A stretch of 64,000 bases of DNA from the NCBI GenBank assembly GCA_003021175.1, contig PXQV01000010.1:167990-231989 (forward strand), given 5' to 3'. Shown one piece after another: positions 9,729 to 17,785 of the stretch; position 1 is the stretch's first letter, and every line of letters begins with the position of its first letter. The translations under genes were made by a program, and so were the position numbers. The stretch is from Halobacteriales archaeon QH_7_66_36. GTDB taxonomy: Archaea; Halobacteriota; Halobacteria; Halobacteriales; Haloarculaceae. Below the pieces are notes generated by a model that saw only the letters and a program-made list of their open reading frames with translations, had not been told where the DNA came from and searched no databases.

Positions 9729-10675
9729 CAGTCGTAGTCCTCCTGGTAGTGTTGTACGAGCAGGTCGCTGATCACGTTCAGCACGAGTGTCATGACGAAC
9801 AGCGTGAGCCCGATCGCGAACAGCGCCCGGTAGGCGGTCGTGCCCCCCGAGAGGTCACTCAGACCGAGCTGGATGATGGCGCTCGTCATCGTCTGTGTCG
9901 ACTTGAAAAACGAGGTCAGTAGCTCCGGGACGCTTCCCGGGAACCGTGCGGTCTGTCCGGCCGCGACGACGACGATCATCGTCTCGCCGATGGCCCGCGA
10001 GAGCGCGAGGACGAACGAGGAGGCGATCCCCGACGCCGCCGAGGGGATGACCACGCCGGTCGAGACGTCGAACTTCGTCGCGCCGAGACCGTAGGACGCC
10101 TCCCGCAGCGAGTCGGGCACCGCGCTCATCGCGTCCTCGCTGATCGAGGAGACCATCGGGATTATCATGACACCCATGATGATCGACGCCGAGAGGGCGT
10201 TGAACGTCCCGAGTTCGAGCCCCGGAATCGCGTTCAGCAGCGGCGTCACGTAGACGAGCGCGAAGTAGCCGTAGACGACCGTCGGCACCCCGGCGAGCAC
10301 CTCCAACATCGGTTTCAGGACCGCGCGCCGGCCGGCCGAGGCGTACTCCGCGAGATACGTGGCGGTGAGCAGGCCGAACGGCAACGCGACGGCCGCCGCC
10401 CCGGCCGTAATGACCAGTGTACCGAACACGAGCGGTAACACGCCGAACACCTTTGGCCGGATCGCGGGACTGAACTGTGTGCCGAGCAGGAACTCGCCGA
10501 GAGAGACGTTCTGGAAGAAGCCGACCGCCGGCACCGCAAGCGAGAGGACGATGCCGACCGTGGCTAGCACCGATATCACCGCGCAGGCGAGGAACGCCAC
10601 CTGATAGATGCGCTCGCGGAGATCCTGAAAGCCGCGGTCGCCGCGGAGATCGATTGGTGCTGACTCGTTGCTCAT
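9728..10675 (-). CDS. pstC: Phosphate ABC transporter permease PstC
   Basis: 315-residue membrane protein with six predicted helices. The PstC features are LLGTQFSP and FGVLPLVFGTLVITAGA near the N-terminus, [20 protein letters not shown] as the ATPase-contact loop, and LSRAIGETMIVVVAAGQ. It pairs with PstA to form the inorganic phosphate channel. It lies 84 bp downstream of pstS and immediately upstream of pstA. Confidence 0.94.
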   Translation of the reverse strand: MSNESAPIDLRGDRGFQDLRERIYQVAFLACAVISVLATVGIVLSLAVPAVGFFQNVSLGEFLLGTQFSPAIRPKVFGVLPLVFGTLVITAGAAAVALPFGLLTATYLAEYASAGRRAVLKPMLEVLAGVPTVVYGYFALVYVTPLLNAIPGLELGTFNALSASIIMGVMIIPMVSSISEDAMSAVPDSLREASYGLGATKFDVSTGVVIPSAASGIASSFVLALSRAIGETMIVVVAAGQTARFPGSVPELLTSFFKSTQTMTSAIIQLGLSDLSGGTTAYRALFAIGLTLFVMTLVLNVISDLLVQHYQEDYD

Positions 10676-10759
10676 CTCCTACGATGGATTCGGTGGGTGG
10701 TGGAATTAAATTGCGGGGATACGCGCTCCCTTCGGTCCCCGGTTCAGGGGACACTCAGT

Positions 10760-11779
10760 TCAGCCCATCTCTTCGATGGCCGCGTTCAGCTCATCGAGTT
10801 CCTTCTGGGCCTGCTCGTCGCTCCGCGGCACGTAGCCGACCTGCTCGGCGACGACCTCCTCACTCGTCGACTGCTCGATGAAGTATCGCATGAACTCCGC
10901 GATGTGGTCCTCCGAGAGCCGATTCTCGTTGGGGTAGGTGAACAGCGGCCGCGACAGCGGCGTGTACTCGCCCGAAGCGGCCGTCTCCAGCGACGGCTTG
11001 ACCGGGCCGTCGCCGTCGTCGATGGCGACCGCAGTCACCTGGTCGGGGTTCTGGAAGAAGTACGCGAAGCCGAAGTAACCGATGGCGTACGGGCTCCCCT
11101 GGACACCTTGGACGATGGTGCGGTCGGTCTCCGTCGGCTCGTAGTCCTGCGTGTGGGCACCCTCCTCGCCCATGATGGTCTCGGTGAAGTAGTCGAACGT
11201 CCCGGAGGTCTCCGCGGCACCGAACCGCTCGATCTCCTCGTCGGGCCACTGGTCGTTCACGTCCGCCCACGTCTGGTCGGCCGACGCGTCGGGGCCCCAG
11301 ATCTGTTCGAGTTCCTCGACGGTCATCTCCGTCGCCCAGTCGTTCTCGTTGTTGATGACCACCGTCAGCGCGTCCGTCGCCACCACGACCTCGTGGGAGA
11401 CGACGTCGTTGCTCATGCAGTTCTCCTTCTCGCTGTCCTTGATCGGCCGCGAGGCGTTGTTGATGTCCGACTCGCCCGGACAGAAGAAGTTCTCGAAGCC
11501 ACCGCCGGAGCCGGTCGACTGGATACTGATATCGACCTCGGAGTTGTCCTTCCGGAACTGCTCCGCGACCGCCGTGGCGAGCGGGAACACCGTCGAGGAG
11601 CCGGTGATGTCGATCTCTCCCGAGAGTTCCGTCGAGGTGCCCGTGTCCTCGCTGCCGCCGCTCTCGCCGTTACCATTCCCAGATTCCTCGGTGCAGCCGG
11701 CCAGCCCGACGGCACCGACGGCGCCGGCAGTCGTGAGGAAACTCCGCCGCGAAGCCGTTCTCGCCCTGTCGTCTGTCAT
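10760..11779 (-). CDS. pstS: Phosphate-binding lipoprotein PstS
   Basis: 339-residue binding protein. The N-terminus has a Tat motif SRRSFLTT and a lipobox GLAGC, followed by a flexible Gly/Ser/Glu/Asn linker. The mature domain has ITGSSTVFPLATAVAEQFR and IQSTGSGGGFENFFCPGESD, the phosphate-binding loops of PstS, and later GTFDYFTETI and YAIGYFGFAYF. The ATG at 11779 is preferred to the GTG directly before it. First gene of the operon and divergent from a peroxiredoxin gene; phosphate-limitation control is likely but no defined operator is seen. Confidence 0.94.
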   Translation of the reverse strand: MTDDRARTASRRSFLTTAGAVGAVGLAGCTEESGNGNGESGGSEDTGTSTELSGEIDITGSSTVFPLATAVAEQFRKDNSEVDISIQSTGSGGGFENFFCPGESDINNASRPIKDSEKENCMSNDVVSHEVVVATDALTVVINNENDWATEMTVEELEQIWGPDASADQTWADVNDQWPDEEIERFGAAETSGTFDYFTETIMGEEGAHTQDYEPTETDRTIVQGVQGSPYAIGYFGFAYFFQNPDQVTAVAIDDGDGPVKPSLETAASGEYTPLSRPLFTYPNENRLSEDHIAEFMRYFIEQSTSEEVVAEQVGYVPRSDEQAQKELDELNAAIEEMG

Positions 11780-11873
11780 CACCTACGGATTCTCCGACCG
11801 AACTAAAGGGGTTGCTAATACCGTTTCCCTCCGCTCCGGACCCCCGCCGACCGAACTGTTCTCATGTGCATGT

Positions 11874-11880
11874 CTATATA
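11874..11880 (+). promoter_or_regulatory. TATA box of the first peroxiredoxin gene
   Basis: CTATATA 53 to 59 bp before the ATG at 11933, in the pstS-peroxiredoxin spacer. It would give a leader of about 25-30 nt. A weaker AT patch near 11800-11806 could serve pstS on the other strand. Confidence 0.4.
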
Positions 11881-11932
11881 GCACACGCACTGGGTCCGCA
11901 ATCCCTTTCGGGGTGGCACGCGCACGCCGGGT

Positions 11933-12382
11933 ATGCTCGAAGCCGGCGATACTGCCCCCGAGTTCAGCACACCGAATCAACACGGCGAGACGGTCGCGCC
12001 CGACTTCGACGGCGCGACAGTCGTCTACTTCTACCCGAAAGATTTCACCGGCGGCTGTACCATCGAGGCCAACGAGTTTCAGGACGCGCTCCCCGAGTAC
12101 CGTGACGCCGACGTCACGGTGTACGGCGTCTCGAAGGACGACCGCGAGACGCACGCCGACTTCGCCGGCGAGGAAGGCATCGACTTCGAACTGCTCGCTG
12201 ACCCCGACGGCGAGATAGCCGACGCGTTCGGCGTCTCCCTGCTCGACAGCGGCGTGACCGACCGCGTGACCTTCCTCGTCGTCGACGGAGAGGTCGTCGC
12301 CACCTACGATCCCGAACTCGCCGAGCCCGTCGGTCACGCCCGCGAGGTCCTCGACGACGCGAAGGAGCACACCGCAGCCTGA
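11933..12382 (+). CDS. bcp: Peroxiredoxin, Bcp/PrxQ type, single cysteine
   Basis: 149-residue thioredoxin-fold peroxidase. The active-site loop YPKDFTGGCTIEA has the P-x3-T-x2-C pattern with the peroxidatic cysteine at about residue 43. No second cysteine exists in the protein, so it should act as a 1-Cys enzyme needing an external thiol. It would reduce hydrogen peroxide or organic peroxides. A second Bcp with a resolving cysteine is encoded at 34.4 kb. Confidence 0.9.
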   Translation: MLEAGDTAPEFSTPNQHGETVAPDFDGATVVYFYPKDFTGGCTIEANEFQDALPEYRDADVTVYGVSKDDRETHADFAGEEGIDFELLADPDGEIADAFGVSLLDSGVTDRVTFLVVDGEVVATYDPELAEPVGHAREVLDDAKEHTAA

Positions 12383-12400
12383 CGCGGGAGCCGAGACGCA

Positions 12401-12406
12401 TTTATC
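12401..12406 (+). promoter_or_regulatory. TATA box of the 30-residue membrane protein gene
   Basis: TTTATC centred about 25 bp before the ATG at 12428, the standard spacing for a leaderless haloarchaeal transcript. It supports the reality of this very short gene. Confidence 0.5.
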
Positions 12407-12427
12407 ACCGCGGCGACAAGGCCGCTC

Positions 12428-12520
12428 ATGAGCGGTGCCGACCGGTTCATGTTCTACGGGTTGCTGCTCGTGTTCGCGCTCGTGCTGGTGGGGCTGGTCG
12501 TCGCATTCGTCGTCGGGTGA
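12428..12520 (+). CDS. 30-residue single-span membrane protein
   Basis: The reading MSGADRFMFYGLLLVFALVL continues hydrophobic to GLVVAFVVG and stops. It is one transmembrane helix with a short polar N-terminus. A TATA box lies at leaderless distance. No family is recognised; short one-helix proteins of this kind are common in haloarchaea. Function unknown. Confidence 0.5.
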   Translation: MSGADRFMFYGLLLVFALVLVGLVVAFVVG

Positions 12521-12546
12521 CGCTCGGAGGCAGCGGTGTCGCCGCC

Positions 12547-12939
12547 TCAGAGGTCGGGAAACTCCTCTTGATACGCCGTTCCGTGGAGTCGGTCCTCGCG
12601 GAGCGGCCAGAACGCCAACAGCGTCGCGGTCTCGCCCTCGACCGTGCGTGAGGTGTGTGGCACCTCCGGCGGGATCGTCACCGCGTCGTACGGCGTGAGT
12701 TCGAGTCGCTCGCCGTCGACCAGAAAGTCGAGTCGCCCCTCGACGAGCATGTTCATCTGCTCGTAGGGGTGGGTGTGCGGTTCGCCGTCTTCCTTCTCGG
12801 GGGTGATCTGCGAGAACCCGAGCAGCTGGTCGACGCCGCGGAAGACGACCTGTCTGAAGCCGGGTTCGTCGCGAACCGCCGGGGCGTCCGCTAAGTCGTA
12901 CACCGACGGCACCTCGCTCTCGTCGTACGCGCGCACCAT
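12547..12939 (-). CDS. Cupin domain protein
   Basis: 130-residue single-domain cupin. The metal site motif is HTHPYEQMNMLVEG (His, His, Glu) in cupin motif 1, and motif 2 is IPPEVPHTSRT with the last histidine. Such proteins bind a metal ion and act as small isomerases, dioxygenases or sensors; which one cannot be said. The protein is a stand-alone beta-barrel with a short N-terminal helix. Next upstream is a degenerate lamin-tail fragment. Confidence 0.8.
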   Translation of the reverse strand: MVRAYDESEVPSVYDLADAPAVRDEPGFRQVVFRGVDQLLGFSQITPEKEDGEPHTHPYEQMNMLVEGRLDFLVDGERLELTPYDAVTIPPEVPHTSRTVEGETATLLAFWPLREDRLHGTAYQEEFPDL

Positions 12940-12942
12940 CGG

Positions 12943-13419
12943 TTACCTCTCTTGGCGACCGCGGGCATAAGTGTGCGCGTCGGGCCACCACGCGTTGCCG
13001 ACGCCGAGCACGAACCCGTCGGGGAGCGCGTACTGGTGGTCGACTTCGTCCGTGACGGGGTAGCCGATCGGATCGAGGTCGCCGTCGCCGGAGTTCCCGA
13101 GGACGACGCACCCGTCGTTGAGGTTGTCGTACTCGTCGCCCTGCGCGTCAGCGTGGACCGCCTGCACGCCGATGGTGTCACGGTTGGAGGTGATGGTTCC
13201 GTCGTAGGCGTCGAACAGCGGGGAGGAGGTGTCGAACGCCGTCGTCGTGAGCACCGCCGGGTCGTCGTTCACGGTGTTCGTCGCGTCCGTGACCTGGTCG
13301 TCGTCGAGTCGCAGGCCGGCTCGACCCGAAGCGGTGGCATTCAACTGTGGAGCGAGGTGTCTGTGCTCCGACGGGAAAACATATATCACTTGAGGCGTTT
13401 TCCTGTGTCGAGATACCAT
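12943..13419 (-). pseudogene. Truncated lamin-tail-domain remnant
   Basis: The reading frame includes VHADAQGDEYDNLND followed by LGNSGDGDLDPIGYPVTDE and HQYALPDGFVLG. This is the front half of a lamin tail domain as seen in haloarchaeal surface or nuclease-fused proteins, where the usual text is EYVVLEN...DLSGYTVTDE. The domain stops abruptly after ALPDGFVLGVGNAWW, without its second half, and no secretion signal is present upstream. The 5' limit is unclear: the ATG at 13419 lies over the promoter of the divergent gene. A decaying fragment is more likely than a working gene. Confidence 0.5.
13381..13387 (+). promoter_or_regulatory. TATA box of the gene at 13418
   Basis: ATATATC preceded by AAAAC, 31-37 bp before the ATG at 13418. 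It is the most AT-rich point of the area and fits a leaderless or nearly leaderless transcript. Confidence 0.5.
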
Positions 13420-13738
13420 GACACAGCCTACCGAAACGGCGAGTCGTTCGCTGGTCCGGTCGCTCTACGCCGTCGGCGCTGCGGGTCCAGTCGCAGTCAG
13501 CGTCGCCGACGGTCCGACCGTCGTCGGCCACTCCTCGCGCATCGACCGCGACGAGGCGGGCATTCGGGTTGAGGTGTGTCCCTACGAGGGCGACGCGCCG
13601 CAGTACCGCGTGCGAGCACACCGGACGCCCGCAGGCTGGCAGCCACCGCACGTCGAGCGACGGTCGCTGACGGAGTCGTGGACCCGGTGTGGCCGTCTCG
13701 CCGACGTGACTCCCGCTCCCCGCACGCCCGAGGAGTGA
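13418..13738 (+). CDS. Conserved-looking haloarchaeal protein of unknown function
   Basis: 106 residues, soluble, with a central beta-rich part (GPVAVSVADGPTVVGHSSRI, then IRVEVCPYEGDAPQYRVRA) and a tail with two further charged stretches. Two cysteines, no metal motif, no membrane helix. A good TATA box supports the start. No family recognised. Confidence 0.6.
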   Translation: MTQPTETASRSLVRSLYAVGAAGPVAVSVADGPTVVGHSSRIDRDEAGIRVEVCPYEGDAPQYRVRAHRTPAGWQPPHVERRSLTESWTRCGRLADVTPAPRTPEE

Positions 13739-13872
13739 GCGCCGGCCGCACGTTCCGAGCGTGCGTTCGTTCCCCCACGACACCCCCTGTCTTGGGGCGG
13801 TGACGCAGGGGACATCACCGGACGCATATGTTAGCGAACAGCTATACGGCGGTGGCCCGGAGAGCTGCGTAC

Positions 13873-14529
13873 ATGTCTTCTGAACCCGACGTGGAAGTCG
13901 TAACCGACGTCGTGTATCCGACCGCACTCGAAGCGCTTCGAACCCGGCGCTCGGGCCACAACTTCGACCCGACGACAGACATCGACGACAAGACGCTGCG
14001 CGGCCTCGTCGAGGACGCCACGCTCGCGCCCTCCTCGTACAATCTCCAGCCGTGGGAGTTCGTCGCCGTGCAGGACGACGACCGCCTCGACGAAATCGTC
14101 GAACTCGCCTACGGCCAACAGCACGTCAAGGAGGCCGGCACGGCCATCCTCGTCGTCGGCCACACGGCCCCCGAAACTGCCGACCGCGTCTTCGAGGAGT
14201 GGGTCGAGGGTGATCGCATGGACGAGGAGACGGCCGCACAGACCAAAGAGCAGACGCTCGGCATGTACGCCGACGACCGCATGGGCCGCGACTACGGCAT
14301 CCGCAACGCCAGTCTGGCCGCGCAGAATCTCCTGCTGTCCGCGCACGCTCGCGGGCTGACCGCCACCCCCATGATCGGCTTCGACGCCGAGGGCATCGCG
14401 GAGTTCCTCGGCCTGCCGGACGACAAGATTCCGGTCGTGCTCATCGCCGTCGGGCCGAGCGGCGGCGAGGAACCCGAACGACTTCCTCGCCGCGACGTGG
14501 ACGAAGTCCTCCACCGCGAGGAGTACTGA
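13873..14529 (+). CDS. Nitroreductase family protein
   Basis: 218-residue FMN-dependent NAD(P)H oxidoreductase-like protein. FMN-binding features are RRSGHNFDPTTDI near the N-terminus, the LAPSSYNLQPWEF loop and ASLAAQNLLLSAHARGL. The end PVVLIAVGPSG is typical. Members reduce nitro groups, quinones or flavins; the substrate is not predictable. I take ATG 13873 (MSSEPDVEVV); a start 15 codons earlier is possible. Confidence 0.85.
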   Translation: MSSEPDVEVVTDVVYPTALEALRTRRSGHNFDPTTDIDDKTLRGLVEDATLAPSSYNLQPWEFVAVQDDDRLDEIVELAYGQQHVKEAGTAILVVGHTAPETADRVFEEWVEGDRMDEETAAQTKEQTLGMYADDRMGRDYGIRNASLAAQNLLLSAHARGLTATPMIGFDAEGIAEFLGLPDDKIPVVLIAVGPSGGEEPERLPRRDVDEVLHREEY

Positions 14530-14648
14530 TACGCGTTTCACGCACACCTCGTCTCTATTTTCACGAAACGGTTATCGCGAGTCGCCAGCGGCGGCGCTCT
14601 GACCGGCAGGGCGGCGGGATTTTTGTGCGCCTCGGGCGATATGCGGCC

Positions 14649-15194
14649 ATGGAATCAGCGGCGCGCGTCCCGTTGCTCGACCGCGAGGACCTTCCCGAGG
14701 AGTACCGGTATCTCTTCGACGAGGACGTGCTCGGCGAACTGAACCTGTTTCGGGCGATGGGCCACGTCCCGCGGACGATGCAGGCGTACATGCGGTTCGG
14801 CACGGCACAGTGGAACGCCGGCGATCTGTCCACCCACGAACGCGAACTCGCCATCCTCGCGGTCGCCCGGTCGGTCCGCTCGCGGTACGAGTGGCACCAA
14901 CACGTCGACATCGGCCGGGACGCCGGCATCTCGGCCGAGGAACTCCGACACGTCGCCCGGAGCGACTACACACCGTTTCCGGAGCGAGAGCAGGCGATCA
15001 TGCGATACGCCGAGGCCGTCGCCGGCGGCGCGGTCACCGGACCGCTGTTCGAGGCCGCCGCGACCGTCACCGACACCGAGACGGTCGTCGGGCTGACGCT
15101 GCTCGCCGGCCACTATCTGCTGACGGCACGGTTCCTCGACGCGCTCGCGGTGCCTATCGAGGGCTCCTTCGCCGGCTGGCACCCCGACGCCTGA
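14649..15194 (+). CDS. Carboxymuconolactone decarboxylase (AhpD-like) family protein
   Basis: 181-residue all-helical protein. The core ELAILAVARSVRSRYEWHQHV is the typical CMD helix pair, but the Cys-x-x-Cys of true AhpD peroxidases is absent, so a redox role is doubtful. The second half (LLAGHYLLTARFLDAL) is also family-like. Enzyme role unknown. The next 370 bp contain no gene but repeat element A. Confidence 0.82.
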   Translation: MESAARVPLLDREDLPEEYRYLFDEDVLGELNLFRAMGHVPRTMQAYMRFGTAQWNAGDLSTHERELAILAVARSVRSRYEWHQHVDIGRDAGISAEELRHVARSDYTPFPEREQAIMRYAEAVAGGAVTGPLFEAAATVTDTETVVGLTLLAGHYLLTARFLDALAVPIEGSFAGWHPDA

Positions 15195-15252
15195 GTTCGC
15201 GAACGCGAGCAGGAAGGGCGTCGACGCGAACCGGGTGTCCGGGACCCAAGGC

Positions 15253-15537
15253 GATGTTCAGATGCGCGGGTCGTCGCTCGGCCGAGCAACCGTGCTGGGC
15301 GGGACTGAAAGGGGCCGTTATCGGCGGCTTCGCCGCCGATTGCTCGGGAGAGCGTCGCTCTCCCGGTGGGCGGTCGATCCGGCCCCCGCGTTCGGAAGAC
15401 GCTCCGCGTCTTCCGCAGCCCAGCAGCAATCTGCGATTTCTGCGGGCTGGTCCACGCTGCGCGCGACCGTACCGACCGGGGGCTTTCTACACCCCTTGGC
15501 TGGCTAGTCGCCGAATTCACCCTTATCTGAACACTAT
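15253..15537 (+). repeat. Intergenic repeat element, copy A
   Basis: About 285 bp. The left end TGTTCAGAT (15255) and right end TTATCTGAACACTATC (15523-15538) are inverted repeats. Inside are the left box GGGACTGAAAGGGGCC (15301-15316) and the right box GGGGGCTTTCTACACCCC (15478-15495). Between the boxes this copy carries a row of separate hairpins: ATCGGCGGC-TTC-GCCGCCGAT, GGGAGAGCG/CGCTCTCCC, and GGAAGACGC-TCC-GCGTCTTCC. It therefore differs from the other copies in its core. The right end lies 27 bp before the next gene. Confidence 0.8.
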
Positions 15538-15563
15538 CGATTCCGACGCCCCACGACTTACCT

Positions 15564-16004
15564 GTGTCCCGCTCCGACAAGTGCACACACGGAATGGTTC
15601 CGAGAGACGTTCGACAACGGCCGGACGCCGAGCAGCCGCCGGTCCCGTGTGCTGCGTGTCGGGCCGTCTTCGAGTCGCCCGACCGAGATGCTGCCGCGTT
15701 CCTGCTCGTCGACCAGCTGACGATCCCCGTCGTCGGCTGTGCCGACCACCTCGACGAGTTCCGCGCCGTCTGCGGCCACACGACCGACGGGACGGCCGAC
15801 CTCCTCGACCATCGGCCGGCCGGCGGCATCGCGTGTCCGGGCTGTCGGCTCGCTCCCCGTAGCCACGAGCATCCGCTGATTCCAGTCGAGCGGGGTGGCG
15901 TCGTCGTGCTCGCGTGTCCGACTCACCGGTCGCAGATCGTCGGCCGCTTCCAAACGGGACTGGAGACGCGTCGGCAGATCACCTCGCCGCTCGACACGTC
16001 GTAG
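15564..16004 (+). CDS. Cysteine-rich protein of unknown function
   Basis: 146 residues with several cysteines in zinc-ribbon-like spacing: CAAC near residue 30, a GCADH and a VCGH in the middle, and CPGC near residue 90. It may bind zinc. I take GTG 15564 (MSRSDKCTHGM), with an ATG ten codons later as alternative. The gene follows directly on the right end of repeat element A. No family recognised. Confidence 0.6.
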   Translation: MSRSDKCTHGMVPRDVRQRPDAEQPPVPCAACRAVFESPDRDAAAFLLVDQLTIPVVGCADHLDEFRAVCGHTTDGTADLLDHRPAGGIACPGCRLAPRSHEHPLIPVERGGVVVLACPTHRSQIVGRFQTGLETRRQITSPLDTS

Positions 16005-16017
16005 CGGCGCGTCGGCG

Positions 16018-16467
16018 TCAGTCGTAGTAGCTCAGTCGCTCCACCACGTCGGCGAAGGCGACGTTCTCCTGCACGTCGGCGATCTCGATGCGCACGCGCT
16101 CACCCTCCTCGGCGTCCGGCACGATGACGACGAAACCCCGCTCGACGCGGGTCAGGCCGTCGCCCTGATCGCCCGTGTCCTCGATCTCGACGGTGCGCTG
16201 TTCTCCCTCATCGACCGGCGGACTGGGCGGACTGGAGGGGTCGCGGTCACGCGTCGGCTGCGGGGTCGTCGCCTCGCGCTCGTCGCCGGACGCGTCGGCC
16301 GTCTCGCCGTCGGTCGACGGCGACCGGAAGATCGCCACGCGGTACGTCTCGTCTTCCCGTAGCTCGCCGAGTTCGAGCTCCCGAGCCGGCACGTCGATAA
16401 CGTACGAATCGTCTCGGGTTTCTACCTCCGCGGAGAACAGACAACGTAACTGGTCAGAAATATCCAT
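16018..16467 (-). CDS. TRAM domain protein
   Basis: 149-residue acidic protein. Residues 100-145 form a TRAM domain (GDGLTRVERGFVVIVPDAEE then GERVRIEIADVQENVAFA), a small RNA-binding beta-barrel. The N-terminal 45 residues (SYVIDVPARELELGEL) look like a second beta-rich module, and the middle is a low-complexity Pro/Asp/Ser linker. Archaeal TRAM proteins can act as RNA chaperones; a role in RNA binding is inferred. It converges with the cysteine-rich gene (13 bp between stops). Confidence 0.8.
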   Translation of the reverse strand: MDISDQLRCLFSAEVETRDDSYVIDVPARELELGELREDETYRVAIFRSPSTDGETADASGDEREATTPQPTRDRDPSSPPSPPVDEGEQRTVEIEDTGDQGDGLTRVERGFVVIVPDAEEGERVRIEIADVQENVAFADVVERLSYYD

Positions 16468-16580
16468 CAGTTGGGCCTCTACGGCATGATACGCGAGGGG
16501 AGGTACTTTACTTTATCTGTAGACAGCCGAGAGCCGCGTCAGCGCGGGCAACACGCCGGTCGCGCGTCGACGCCGCTCCC

Positions 16581-16922
16581 TCACCGGCGTGACCGCCGTG
16601 CCGCACAGCGACGGCTCGGTCCCACGCCCTCACACTTGACGAGCTCGTACTGCTCCAGCTTCCGGAGATACGTCCGGACGGTCCGCTTCGTCTTCGGCTC
16701 GTCAGCCCGCCGCGCGTAGCGGTCGTAGAGGTCCTTCGGCATCGACGGTCCCGACTCCAAGAGCACGTCGTACACCAGCCGCTGGTCGTCGGTGAGCTTG
16801 CCGAGGCTTCGCTGTCGGAGTTCGAGATCCGGCGGACGCGTGGGCCCGTCTCTGTGGTCGTAACTGCTCCCCGGCCACCGATACAGATACGCCGCGCCGG
16901 CACGTAACGCCGATATGTCGCC
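16581..16922 (-). CDS. Lone Orc1/Cdc6-like winged-helix protein or remnant
   Basis: The last 85 residues contain LRQRSLGKLTDDQRLVYDVL, then YARRADEPKTKRTVRTYLRK and LEQYELVKCEGVG. This is the C-terminal winged-helix DNA-binding domain pattern of haloarchaeal Orc1/Cdc6 initiators. The AAA+ part is missing. No ATG or GTG is found at a suitable place in frame, so the 5' limit given (16922) is approximate; it may be a remnant of a longer gene or use an unusual start. It faces a divergent RNase HI gene. DNA binding is inferred only. Confidence 0.5.
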   Translation of the reverse strand, partial: GDISALRAGAAYLYRWPGSSYDHRDGPTRPPDLELRQRSLGKLTDDQRLVYDVLLESGPSMPKDLYDRYARRADEPKTKRTVRTYLRKLEQYELVKCEGVGPSRRCAARRSRR

Positions 16923-16958
16923 GAGAGGGCTACGGCAACTCGCCGGCCGGTGGGTCCC

Positions 16959-17633
16959 GTGAGCGACCGCCCCGGATCCGCGCTGGTGTGTGCGGAGTCG
17001 CTGTCGCCGCTCGCGACGGCGACCGAGCGCGTCCTCGCCAGATACGACTACGAGATCGCGGCGGCGACCGACGCGATCGACGCGGCCGTCCCCGGCTTCG
17101 GTGGGCTGTTCGACCCGGAAACATCGGCGGACGAACTCGCCGACGCACTCGAACGCGTGCTCGACGCGACCGACGAGACGCCGGTCCGCGATCAGCCACC
17201 GAGTGCCGGAAGCTCGGTGTGTCTCTACGTCGACGGCAGTTCGCGCGGCAACCCCGGTCCGGCGGGAGCGGGGGCCGTGCTCGTGGCCGACGACGGGGAG
17301 ACGCTGGCCCGCCTCGGCCGGCCGGTCGGGTCGCGGGCGGGCAACAACACGGCCGAACACGCCGCGCTCCACCTCGGAATCTCGCAGCTTCTCGCCCGCT
17401 GTGACCCGGAGCGTGTCGAGATACGCCTCGACTCGCGGACCGTCATCCGCGGCGTGTGGGGCGACCCGGACTCGCCAGCCGAGGAGTTCGGCGCGTATCG
17501 GCGCGCGATCGACGACCTGCTGGCGCACGTGCCGGAGCACGACTGGCAACATCTCGTCGACAGCGACCCGAATCCGGCCGACGCGCTCGCGACCGTCAGC
17601 GCCGACATCGCGGCCCTCGGCCCGGGCGACTGA
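16959..17633 (+). CDS. rnhA: Ribonuclease HI family protein
   Basis: 224 residues. The C-terminal 150 residues are an RNase H fold: YVDGSSRGNPGPAGAG (first Asp), NNTAEHAALHLGI (Glu), RLDSRTVIRGVWG (Asp). The N-terminal 75 residues are helical and have no RNase H hybrid-binding cysteine motif; they may serve as an extra module. It degrades RNA in RNA-DNA hybrids and fits the prokaryote-like archaeal RNase HI group of haloarchaea. GTG 16959 chosen; GTG 16950 is nearly equivalent. Confidence 0.85.
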   Translation: MSDRPGSALVCAESLSPLATATERVLARYDYEIAAATDAIDAAVPGFGGLFDPETSADELADALERVLDATDETPVRDQPPSAGSSVCLYVDGSSRGNPGPAGAGAVLVADDGETLARLGRPVGSRAGNNTAEHAALHLGISQLLARCDPERVEIRLDSRTVIRGVWGDPDSPAEEFGAYRRAIDDLLAHVPEHDWQHLVDSDPNPADALATVSADIAALGPGD

Positions 17634-17785
17634 ACGACGGCACGAGGGACACTCGTCCGGTCGGGTTCGGTGTGCCGTGGTGATCCGCCTCGTGAAACGC
17701 CGTCTCACGGGACTCCGTCTCGCGCAGGGCTCTTAGGCCTGTAACCCCTCGATTGGGTAATGAGAAACACGTCGCTGAGCGGGTG

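Noticed and set aside
10697..11806. 369-codon plus-strand frame opposite pstS
   Set aside because: Antisense shadow; pstS on the other strand has signal peptide and family motifs.
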